Source of the DNA: Reticulitermes lucifugus
Taxonomy: Eukaryota; Arthropoda; Insecta; Blattodea; Rhinotermitidae
NCBI GenBank assembly: GCA_026260175.1
Contig: JAKCWW010000472.1
Coordinates: 41,356 to 105,355, forward strand
DNA length: 64,000 nucleotides
Direction of reading: 5' to 3'
Shown: in pieces, positions 55,651 through 64,000 of the stretch
Layout: each line of letters begins with the position of its first letter
How positions within the stretch are numbered: the stretch's first letter is position 1
Notes under the pieces: generated by a model
Told to the model about the DNA's origin: nothing
The model's database searches: none
What the model saw: only the letters and a program-made list of their open reading frames with translations
Translations under genes and position numbers: made by a program

Positions 55651-57775
55651 TATAATGTGACAATGGAAAAAGTGTTGTTGACTGTGAATGATTTTAGTTA
55701 AGTTGTCCCTGTTTGCATCTGCGCTGGGACCTGATCAATGCCAGTAGCAAAAGGATTCTCAAACATTCGGACTTCATTTGTTCTCTTGTGAAAATCTCCG
55801 AACCTCGAAGAAAATTTATTTTGGGGGCTGTTGAATGACGCCAACGAACTTATTCTTTAGCGTCTGTCAGTCACCAGGCTAGGTGGAAGATTCTGAATCA
55901 AGTTTTGTAAGATTGACAGTGTGTAACAGTCTGTCGAGTGTTATGTTTGCGCAGCAGGCTCAGTTTCGCTTCAAAGACCTTCACATCAGAAAACATGTTA
56001 CATAGTAATTTACCTGTCCGTGATATTGCGCATTGAGTTCTTATGTTGTTATGGCAACAATTGCCAAAGCCATGACCCATTTCTCATCAGATAACTGTGG
56101 TTCGCTTTTACCCGATTGAGTCATGAAAATATTCGAGTTTGTAAATGAAAACATCTGCTTTACACTTCACTTCTGTGTAGCCATCTCGCTGCCGAGTAGT
56201 ATACATCGTCATCATATTCTGATCGACTTCTTCCACAAAATGTTGCGTCGCGTGTAGTCTACCCTTAAAGTCACGTTGTTCGTAACTTCTTTCATTTCCA
56301 GTCAAAAAAAAATTTTACAGCACAGCGCGTCTTGATGAATAATGCAGTGAAACACCATCGGATTGTCTGAACTTAATGTGTATAACTTTCTCGCAGGTTC
56401 GTCCTACCACGCTGACATTAGAGCGACACACATTTCTGCCACTATGTGTTGTGACACTTGTCAATTTTTCCCAACCAAATTCCAACGGAACAAGTGTTTA
56501 CTTTCAGGAACAAATGTTCGCCAGTCGTAGTGCCTTTCAAGCTACATAAACCAGCAGGCTGTTCATAGACATGAAAGGCACTGGCAGTGCCACGAATACG
56601 TATCATCAACTACAAAGTGTCCGTGTTATTCTTTCATCCATTGCGAGTGCATAAGAAACAGATGGCATTGCCTGCAATTTAAGTTAAATAAAATTTCTTC
56701 TTCGTTTTTGTACACGTTCGGACAGAGAGGCTGGCGTCTTGAACATTTCTACTTTTATGGACCCACCTCTTCAGGTACTGCGTATAAAAAAACGCTTCAC
56801 AAATTCTGTGTCTAAAGAGCGGTTATTCTTTCGTAATTTACAATGTGCTACTTTAGACTACAATAACTTATTAATTTCGGCATTTTTAGTCGTTCAATTT
56901 TACTGTTCATAAATCATAATTTTTGCACTGAAGTCAGGCGTCCGCGCGACACACAAAATAGAAGCGGGGGTCGCTGGTTGTGACCCCTGCTTTATGTTAT
57001 TTGGAACTCTGAAATTCAAAGAACATGTAGCAGATGTGATAACAGAGCGAAAGGCCCCCCTCATTCCGCTTCACGGAAGTTTTAACGTTTCTGTCGCTGC
57101 AAGTGTCATTTGTCTTGCTTTGCGGTTGGTACCACTGAACTGCTTTTAGTCACATAGCCCCATCCCCATTTGTCTCTGTCCAGCTTACCCCGCGAAAGTG
57201 TATGCGAATTGCTTGCAAAAATTTTAACGTCATGTTCGTCAGTCTGTGCGCTGGTGAAGCGTTTTTTGTTTTGGTATGAAAGGATTTGAGATGCAGTAGG
57301 CCGTCTTACATACTTCATAAATAAAGGTTAAGTAATTATAAATATGTAGCATAATAATGCATTGTAGTATTAAGCTTCCATCTAAGCAAACACACTACGT
57401 ATCTATGATGATGTTAATTCTGCAAACGATGGTGACGAAAATTGTTATTTATTCTGAGAAACACTTGAAATTAGAAAACTTTATATCTGTCGGTGAAATT
57501 CCGAGGTTTTTAACGTTAAGCCAGGTGACACAAAACCTGTATGATTTGCAGTAGTATGCTCGTATGCAATAAGAAACGGGAAAATTTTACGTTGCACATA
57601 ATTGAGCTTATTCTGGAGCTGTTAGTGGAGACACGAATGTTACATTAAGGCGGAAGGCAATACGCCCCCCCCCCACCCGCCCTCAAGTTCGCTTGGTGTT
57701 GGGATTCAGTTTTCAGTATTGTTAATACAGACGTTTTGTCTGCATGATGGACTGGACCATATCTAAACCTCATAA
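55651..57775. other. long stretch with no supported feature
   Basis: Nothing recognised. Confidence 0.5.
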
Positions 57776-57780
57776 TTGGG

Positions 57781-57900
57781 GACGAGTAGGGTGACATCCA
57801 ATGAAGCAAATCGCCTTCAAACTTGCCTTATAGGCAGAATTCGAACTCCGGACCTCATTGTGAGGTCGTGCAACCAATCGTTTGAATCGTTCCGGACTAT
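57781..57900 (-). other. tRNA-like head, possible SINE
   Basis: The reverse complement gives gtccggaacgattcaaacga, ttggttgcacgacctcacaa, then box B ggagttcgaattctgcc. Box A is poor. Confidence 0.35.
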
Positions 57901-57924
57901 AATAGAAAAACATTCATCTCATGA

Positions 57925-58235
57925 AGATTAAGGTCTTCTGGTATGTGATTCCCTGTCGACTGGTAATTAATTACCGGTAGTTTGGATGAACTTGGCGGCT
58001 GCATCTTCAGGGTAGTCCCAACAAGAGTAAGTTGGCTCGCTAAGCCTGTCATCTAATCCGCCCTTTCCCTATGTAATACAGCTGTTGCTTTCATGTAACT
58101 TTCTCCTTTTTCGGCCGCACTGAAGATGCAGGCAGTAAGCTCTCCCAAACGTCTGTGACAAATTGCAAATCACTTGGCGTCATGTGTCAGAACAGTTTAA
58201 ATCTTCATCAGCAACGCTGTGAAAACGTGAAATCA
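57925..58235 (+). repeat. palindromic family E-related element
   Basis: Left: catgaagattaaggtcttct, ggtatgtgattccctgtcga, ggcggctgcatcttcaggg. Right: cactgaagatgcaggcagta, agctctcccaaacgtctgtg, cttggcgtcatgtgtcagaa, aaatcttcatcagcaacgct. Inverted halves around an unrelated 100-base centre. Confidence 0.75.
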
Positions 58236-58309
58236 TGCATTTTTGTAATGGATTTAATTTTTGTTCCAATGTAGTGATTTATAATGTTAATACCATAAGC
58301 AGTGGGGGA

Positions 58310-58430
58310 GGGGGGCGGTGGTGGAACACGGTAATGAATCTTAGAGTTAAATATAAGACGGAGAATTTCCTGATAGATTGAGCTTCTGTCAGCATCTCAA
58401 GAAAGACTCGGTCTGTTGTAGTTATACAGA
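58310..58430 (+). repeat. RTE-like 3' tail fragment
   Basis: cacggtaatgaatcttagag, gacggagaatttcctgatag, attgagcttctgtcagcatc, tcaagaaagactcggtctgt. Confidence 0.7.
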
Positions 58431-58778
58431 AAGCGTAGTGCTTGGGTACGAGCGTATAAAATGCGTCAGTGATCGGGGAATGCAGAAATGCTGCACCGTT
58501 CATGAAAGCTAAAAGAACAACCTCAGAGCTTGTTTTATATGCAGATCAGGTGGTGATCAATTTATGTGTAATAGTGTTTTTATTCTAATGAACTGGTAAT
58601 TTAATCGACAAGTAAACGCCAATATCTAATTTTAAGGTTATGTCGATTTCGTCACGCCTTTAAGGCTGTTCCTTGTATTTCAAAAACATGAACACCATGC
58701 AATTAAAGTGGTTTTCTGTTTTATAAAACACTTTTCAAGCGAATTTAATGTAATCCATATTCCTTGCAATAGACTGAA
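58431..58778. other. no supported feature
   Basis: Nothing recognised. Confidence 0.5.
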
Positions 58779-58843
58779 TATATCGTATTTAATCCAACAA
58801 ATTGCACAATCAATAACAAATAACCATTTGTCATTTATGATGT

Positions 58844-58888
58844 CCCTCGTACATGTTTCGGCCTCTACAAGGCCATCATCAGGGAAGT
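58844..58888 (-). ncRNA. hammerhead-like motif H2
   Basis: Minus strand: cuucc, CUGAUGA, U, GGCC-loop-GGCC, GAAAC, AUGUA, then cgaggg. The core is complete but stem I is disturbed by changes after the cleavage position. Compare motif H3 in the other arm, where stem I is intact. Confidence 0.5.
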
Positions 58889-59133
58889 TGCATACAAAGG
58901 AATATAGATACAGCAAATTCTGTCGAAGATGTGCATGTGTAGTGTGAAAACAGTATTATAAATTAAAATTGCTAAAAATGTTTAAAATGTAAATCAGTTA
59001 CGGAGGTTTTGCATTCTTAACAATATTTTGTTTCATTGCCGACAAACACCTATATCAATTTTTTTTATCTGCATTCGAAGGGAGTTATCCCGGTATTGTC
59101 GGTTGACGTGTGTTTGTATTCCTTTGTGTACAA

Positions 59134-59176
59134 CTTCCCTGATGATGGCCTTGTAGAGGCCGAGACATGTAGGAAG
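59134..59176 (+). ncRNA. hammerhead-like motif H3
   Basis: Stem I cuucc/ggaag is perfect; CUGAUGA; U; stem II GGCC/GGCC; GAGAC instead of GAAAC; ACAUGU can act as a self-complementary stem III, as in dimeric minimal hammerheads; cleavage dinucleotide UA. The A-to-G change in the core would be expected to abolish activity. Confidence 0.55.
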
Positions 59177-59439
59177 GACATCATAAATGACAAACGATTA
59201 TTATTCGTTGTGCATATTGTTGGATTAAATGCTATATATACTTATAAAGTGGTTAATGAAACGGCGTACATATTGTAGTTTTATACTGGGACTTTCTAAA
59301 AAGGCACAACAAAATTTTTTTGAATAATAAGCATTATGGCGTCTTTTTGGTTTGAGAGAGAGATGTGTAGCATACAAATCAAGACGGTTGACTTTATCCC
59401 TTTGAAGCTGAAGTTTATTTAAATAATATGCAATATGTA

Positions 59440-59615
59440 AACATTTACTTCCTATCTCGTAGAAACAACTGCGTCTGTATGACAAAGACCAGTCGCTTAG
59501 TTTTTCTTTTGGGGATTTAATCGCTGTGTTTTTTTGAGAACAATACCAAACGCGTAATTGTACTGTGCATACAGAATGCGGAGTTTTTTTGACATTAAAT
59601 CAGGTAACCACTGCT
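59440..59615 (-). repeat. family G repeat, good antisense copy
   Basis: aactgcgtctgtatgacaaa, gaccagtcgcttagtttttc, gagaacaataccaaacgcgt, gcatacagaatgcggagttt, gacattaaatcaggtaacca. Confidence 0.75.
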
Positions 59616-59849
59616 TTAATGTGTTAAAGAATCTGAAAGCTAATAATTCAATTATTATTTATCTGTACATAGTATTTGGAAGTATTTCTCTTCCAAATAG
59701 CTGATTGAAGGCTTGGGTCATTGGCTCAAATTCTTAATAGCGTAGTGTAGCTCCTGATTTATGTGCATTAAATCAATTTTAAGTGCACTAAGTGCCGTCA
59801 GTTATTCTCGGAACTTCCTTTTAATTTGCTACACTGCGTACGTATATAA

Positions 59850-60245
59850 ATGAACATCATCAAAACTATACCGAGCGAAATTGTGAAACCTGCTTGCCCA
59901 ACAGGCAAAATTAGTAAACTACTACAAGAACATCAAAGAGAAGCTTCATAAAACTGATGCATCCATTTAGTTCAACAAGATATGTAAAATCGAAAAACTA
60001 ACACCTAAATACATTCACGTCACAGTGTTTGTAGGAAAAGACAAGTGATATTTGGTGCTGGTGGCTTACAATAATAATGTGTTGTGAAGGTGAGTGAAAA
60101 ACAATTGGATGTATTGAAGATTGTGAACTCTCGACGAACCCCTCTGAGGATGGCACAAGGTGTGCCGAAACATATGTAGGGGCAAGAAATCAATGAAAGA
60201 TAGTGTAGTGCATTTGTTGAATTGAAATAAAATTAATTAACTACT
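59850..60245 (+). mobile_element. Penelope-like (inferred) relic: N-terminal coding fragment plus ribozyme tail
   Basis: ATG at 59850 opens MNIIKTIPSEIVKPACPTGK and continues ISKLLQEHQREAS before a stop. A +1 shift gives KLHKTDASI, a stop, then FNKICKIEKLTPKYIHVTV. The F..(C)....L.PKY spacing recalls the conserved amino-terminal segment upstream of the reverse transcriptase in Penelope-like elements. About 90 bases later motif H4 and an A-rich tail follow. The whole RT and GIY-YIG part would be an internal deletion. Confidence 0.45.
60139..60182 (+). ncRNA. hammerhead-like motif H4
   Basis: cccu, CUGAGGA, U, stem II GGCAC/GUGCC (extendable by A-U), GAAA, C-AUAU-G with the A-U core pair, U-A, then gggg. 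Stem I is three C-G pairs plus a U-G. All core bases are kept. Stem II differs in sequence from motifs H1-H3 yet is fully paired. Confidence 0.65.
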
Positions 60246-60284
60246 TTTGTAGGTTGTATGCTTACGAGGGCTATCTTGTGAATT

Positions 60285-60385
60285 TACGTGTATAGTCGAT
60301 CGGCTGGTCAAGAAATTCCCCTCCTTTACTAGAACCCAGAGTTTTATTACCGTTCTTGCAATATCCCGACACTGAGATGATTATG
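60285..60385 (-). repeat. RTE-like 3' end fragment, antisense
   Basis: gatcggctggtcaagaaatt, cccctcctttactagaaccc, agagttttattaccgttctt, gcaatatcc. Confidence 0.65.
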
Positions 60386-60959
60386 CATATCGGCCGGACC
60401 ATGGTGTCTTCAGTGTCAGCTTGCTCGTCCCGTTGACTTTTTGACCACAAGCTGCTGTCTGTTAGGGGCGGCGATCTCCAGTCAGTCGCCCGCCCTTTGG
60501 TCTCGATGAAGTTCAAACCCAGAATGTTCTCGAATTATGTCCACGGGTAAGACATGGCGAAAGTGACAAAAAGGCGCTGATTCAATTGTCCTGCTTTCAC
60601 AAGTCTGGGATTTTGACTACCTAAAGAGAAGCAGTCATTAACGCTTCCTGCTTGCAGAAAATTACTTCCCTTGCTGAGTCGGCTAGTGGTATAATTGCCG
60701 TAATTTCGTATTAAATTATCTACAGGATGTTACGCCATAACTGTGTGGTTCGAAGCTTGACAGACTGCCTGTTCTGATTGATATTGTCGTGTTCTTGTCT
60801 CAGTCTGCCACAAATGCGAGAGTACTGTCGCAAATTATTTTGTTGTCGCTCCCTTGCTTGGCGTGTTCCGGCCTTTTGAACGGGATGACATGAACCTGTA
60901 GACCTCATTTACTACAGTTACCTACTTAATGTTATCTGCTTTTAACAATAGCAACTATT
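60386..60959. other. no supported feature
   Basis: Nothing recognised. Confidence 0.5.
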
Positions 60960-61009
60960 GTACATATATATAAATTTCTGTTACGAACTAATGCACTGAA
61001 ATTATTTTT

Positions 61010-61054
61010 ACTCCTATATGTTTCGGCTACCCGTCGTAGTCATCATCAGGGAGT
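61010..61054 (-). ncRNA. hammerhead-like motif H5
   Basis: Minus strand: stem I acucc/ggagu perfect; CUGAUGA; U; stem II GACUAC/GUAGCC (five of six pairs); GAAAC AUAU A. Stem III appears to have lost two bases. Confidence 0.5.
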
Positions 61055-61304
61055 CACCTTTCGCAGACTTGCGCAGCGTATAGTATATTAAAACAGAAGT
61101 TATTTACAAGGCAGATGTTTGGAGACAGAATTTTATAAATTATATCTTATATTTTATATATTAACATACTATATTTTAATATCATACATATAATTTAAAC
61201 TGTATAAATTTGTTATACTATATAGCAATTACTGCAGTAAATAGTTAATGTACATATTAACATTCATTAACATTACTATACTCTGCTCATGTCTGTGAAA
61301 GGTG

Positions 61305-61349
61305 ACTCCCCGATGGTGACTGAGACGGGTGGCCGAAACATGTAGGAGT
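61305..61349 (+). ncRNA. hammerhead-like motif H6
   Basis: Stem I acucc/ggagu perfect. The core has decayed to CCGAUGG. GAAAC, AUGUA and the cleavage position are kept. It is the degenerate partner of H5. Confidence 0.45.
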
Positions 61350-61435
61350 AAAACGATTTGTGGTGCAATGATTGGTACTAAAAACATATGTAAAGCAACT
61401 GCACGGAATATGTATAATATTAAGTTGTCTACGTA

Positions 61436-61622
61436 GACAAAGTGGCACTGGGACAGGTTTTTCCCCGAGTACGTCGGTTTTCCCCTGTCAATTTCATTCC
61501 ACCGGTGCTCCATTACTCGGAAAAACGAAAAAAACACTAATCATCTTCATCACAGGATTGCACAATAAGCCTCAAGGCTGCTGTGCGTCCTTAGCATCTG
61601 CTGCGGGGCCCTTCACAAAAGA
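61436..61622 (+). mobile_element. SINE family B, 5'-truncated with exact duplication
   Basis: AAGTTGTCTACGTA at 61422-61435 and 61623-61636 is an exact 14-bp duplication. The copy begins mid-element (gacaaagtggcactgggaca) and runs to the normal tail (ttgcacaataagcctcaagg, ctgctgcggggcccttcac). The missing head shows the truncation happened at insertion. Confidence 0.95.
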
Positions 61623-61666
61623 AAGTTGTCTACGTATATGTAATTGAAGGCTTCCGCCGTGGTCGT

Positions 61667-61795
61667 AATGTTGCTTAACATTTTTTGGGTTGTTACCCGG
61701 CGTCAAGTTTTGGTGTATGACCAACGTATCCCGAAACGTTGGTCATACACCAAAACTTGACGCCGGGTAACAACCCAAAAAATTTAAGCAACATT
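61667..61795. repeat. near-perfect long hairpin
   Basis: Arms 61667-61726 and 61737-61795 are inverted copies differing by about one base indel, around a 10-base loop (tatcccgaaa). Landmarks are gttgttacccggcgtcaag and cttgacgccgggtaacaac. The junction cgaaacgttggtc matches the GAAAC-GTTG-GTC order of hammerhead 3' halves. Confidence 0.95.
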
Positions 61796-62779
61796 GTCTA
61801 CGTATGTTGTTTAACGTAGTATATTGTACAGATTTGTACATATTTACCTGATTATTGTCCGAAGTTATTTTCCCCTCTTGTTTTCAGTATTTGTACAAGA
61901 GAAACTAGGGGACTGTGAACCGATGGCTTTTGAATAAACACAACTATTTTACAAAATCTATTTTGCTGTACGGTGTTTCGTAAATAGGGCGCTGACTAAA
62001 AATATAAAAGAGAGAAAGTTGTGGTCCGGAAGAATTCAGTTGAAACCTCCGTGTGCCACCCGGAGATGGTTTGCGTATCACAAGCGGGCTGCTGATGTGA
62101 GTTGAGCTCACCATTCACGTATTTCCCGTCCGTCTATGTCATGTAAGCCACTCAGTTCAAAAGACGCCGTTATATGAAATAAACTCATTCAATTCGATGG
62201 CTTAATATCTATTTCCATCCACTTCAAACAATTTTTTTTAAATTAGTGCAATAAATTCAGTTTGAGCATTAATCCCTTTTTAGAATTCGGAATCTGTCTG
62301 ACCTCGATGAGAGAAGATCAATTTCCGGGATGATAGCTTCTACATGGACTGTTGGCGCCTTGTACGAGATCTTTGGGAGGGATGATTGAGCTCTCAACGC
62401 TCACCCGTCAGCTCCCAATAATGCCGCACAAGCTCATCTGCCCTTGGGACCCCCCTTTTTCCCTCTCCTGTCAACAAGATGATAAGCCTTCTCTCCCACC
62501 CCACCGCATGTAATCAAACTTAGCTGCAGGATACCAGAAAATAGCTTCCGTGCCTACATCGGCTCAAAGAAAGTCTCATTGGAATGTACTCTGATAGATC
62601 TATAGGCTGTAGCAACCATAGGCCTACATATACACGTAAACTGCGCGTAACATGTGTTACGTTGTTATTTGCCTCACAGAGACGTGTAGAGCTTCAGTTC
62701 ATACATCACTGTATAGCTATATTAAAATCTTGTTCATATTCACGGAGAATTTGTACCCAGGACATCGCAGCAGATTTCT
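61796..62779. other. no supported feature
   Basis: Nothing recognised. Confidence 0.5.
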
Positions 62780-62850
62780 TCGAAACTGGAAACCACCTTC
62801 CAAAACTACACGGCGTCGTAACCCAGACCACAATTTTAATTTTCATCACC
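62780..62850 (+). repeat. family E, right half
   Basis: tcgaaactggaaaccacctt, ccaaaactacacggcgtcgt, aacccagaccac. No left half is found. Confidence 0.6.
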
Positions 62851-63419
62851 TTCAAAATATGTAAGGATGTCATGAACTTGTCTCCAAACCTTGCCTGAAA
62901 TAGGCCAGTTTGTATGTTAATTACCATCATTACGCCGGGAGAGTCCTTGAAGTTATGTTTACAAACATTCAGTAAACACGTTCATACTGGCCTGATTGCG
63001 TTGTTGATAATAACAACGAAGGTACAAAACCCTACGTGCTACTTACAGAACACGTGCCACTGATCCTCTACCATTGCCGAAGGATATGGAATTCGTAATT
63101 TAAAAGAAGTTGGCCATTGTTATCGAGTGTTATTGACATATTTGTCGTCGTTTAGCACGGGACTGGAATATATTCCCTGTCCTCGATCTGGCGTAGAGAA
63201 ATGGAACCCATAAACCTCTTGAGCACTAATCCGGGCATTTATGTGTATAGTCTTTGGCTCGCGTGTGTAGTCTCATTTACATTCCGTAGTGATCAGAGAC
63301 AATTTGCTGTAGTTTTTACGATTGTTTCCCTGTGGTCTTGACGCACATAAATTTAGCTTCACACATAATACACGTCTTGTATTGGACTGAAGGTAGATTC
63401 TAACTAAAACTAACCCACT
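62851..63419. other. no supported feature
   Basis: Nothing recognised. Confidence 0.5.
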
Positions 63420-63690
63420 AGTCAGTGGAGCAGAGTCATACTTCAGAAGCTGACAGTCACGCAATTGGTCACGTAGTTCTCAGCTTTACATGGGAAACGA
63501 ATATTCCTAAGCATATTCACAAGAGCCGGTCACTGGACCCTTTCCTGAATCAAATGAATCCAATGCACACCCTCGAACACTTTTTCTTCAAGATGCATTT
63601 AAATAGTATCCTCCCATCTACTACTAAGTCTTCCAAGTAGTCTTGTCTCTGCAAGACCGCCTTTCTCATATCTCCCATATGTGCTGCATG
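63420..63690 (-). repeat. RTE-like C-terminus and tail, antisense
   Basis: tcagaagctgacagtcacgc, acaagagccggtcactggac, cctttcctgaatcaaatgaa, ctactactaagtcttccaag, ctcatatctcccatatgtgc. Confidence 0.7.
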
Positions 63691-63764
63691 AGGAAGAGGA
63701 AGGTAGCTGCGAGAGCTGGCATGTGTAGTAATTCAGTGACCTAACGGTAGGCCTAATACTCTTA

Positions 63765-63938
63765 CATTTTGCGGCGTGGTTCTGTCAGTAAAGTGACTGG
63801 TTTGGAGCTGTTTGACGGAGCTCGATTCCTGGCAGAGGGATCTTTTTTTTCTTTGCATCGTCACGTCTGTGTGGTTTCTGGTGCTGACCCAGTGTTCTGT
63901 TCTGTTGTAAAGAGCGGGGCTAAAGCTGTGAGACGTTT
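63765..63938 (+). mobile_element. tRNA-derived SINE head, family C-like
   Basis: ggcgtggttctgtcagtaaa, gtgactggtttggagctgtt, gagctcgattcctggcagag (box B region), then a different body leading into the tandem repeat. Confidence 0.5.
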
Positions 63939-64000
63939 AGGTGTAAGTACCGGGGCAAGCTGTGAGAACTTCTAGGTGTAAGTACCGGGGCAAGCTGTGA
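63939..64000. repeat. 35-bp minisatellite running off the window
   Basis: aggtgtaagtaccggggcaa followed by gctgtgaga begins at 63939 and again at 63974; a worn unit precedes it (agcggggctaaagctgtgag). It continues past the window edge. Confidence 0.85.

Larger units (their letters stand above)
58779..59240 (+). mobile_element. Penelope-like (inferred) relic with inverted ends and two ribozyme motifs
   Basis: The left arm 58779-58904 and right arm 59116-59237 are inverted copies: ttggattaaat, gtcatttatgatgtcc and attcctttgt appear in both. Each arm carries CTGATGATGGCC ... GGCC and GA(A/G)AC. Between the arms, 59036-59120 can be read as a peptide with HSKGVIPVLSVDV, reminiscent of the amino-terminal region of Penelope-like proteins (a GVIP-type motif). 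Reverse transcriptase and GIY-YIG domains are absent. The family call is inference from structure and this fragment. Confidence 0.55.
60960..61395 (+). mobile_element. Penelope-like (inferred) relic with inverted ends and two ribozyme motifs
   Basis: The left arm (about 60970-61068) and right arm (about 61292-61392) are inverted copies: gaaaggtgactcccc, gggtggccgaaacatgtagg and gtgcaatgattggtac on the right have counterparts on the left. The centre is AT-rich and non-coding. The architecture is the same as at 30.2 and 58.8 kb with different arm sequence. Confidence 0.55.

Overview
This 64 kb window looks like intergenic or intronic DNA from a large, repeat-rich insect genome. The mix of repeats suggests a polyneopteran such as a cockroach, termite or stick insect; that is inference from remembered repeat families, not a search. 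The sequence is AT-rich, no open stretch has the length or domain content of a host protein-coding exon, and almost everything recognisable is a transposable element relic. There are four runs of N (2870-2919, 15590-15903, 31249-31298, 42691-43558). Both 50-N runs sit inside SINE copies.

DNA transposons: a non-autonomous piggyBac-like element with TTAA duplications and matching termini (558-1871), a truncated mariner transposase relic (6785-7400, minus), a 75-bp Tc1/mariner-type foldback (29172-29246), and two hAT-type MITE families (6505-6574, 17119-17289 and 21925-22089; separately 41011-41325). The family represented by 17119-17289 and the 41 kb element both carry exact 8-bp duplications.

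Retroelements: one partly preserved RTE-like non-LTR C-terminus and 3' tail (43559-44215, plus) and about sixteen short decayed copies of the same 3' end on both strands. Three tRNA-derived SINE families recur. Family A has a CCAGTGGCC head. Family B has a GCCATGGCTCAGG head and an AATAAGCCTTAAGG tail. Family C has a GGTATAGCGAC head. Several copies have clear target-site duplications. A further 120-150 bp repeat (family G) occurs at least a dozen times.

The most interesting layer is a set of inverted-repeat retroelement relics at 30160-30735, 58779-59240, 59850-60245 and 60960-61395, interpreted as Penelope-like. Each carries a hammerhead-like ribozyme core (CTGANGA, stem II, GAAAC, very short stem III, then GTA and stem I). 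Stems I and II differ in sequence between elements but stay paired, which is covariation visible in this one window. A second abundant palindromic family (E) has a related core. A near-perfect hairpin with about 60-nt arms (61667-61795) shares its GAAACGTTGGTC segment.

A moderately CpG-rich stretch at about 1975-2400 is the only candidate for a host promoter or first exon, and this is speculative. The genes do not form an operon or pathway; the window is a record of successive and sometimes nested insertions.
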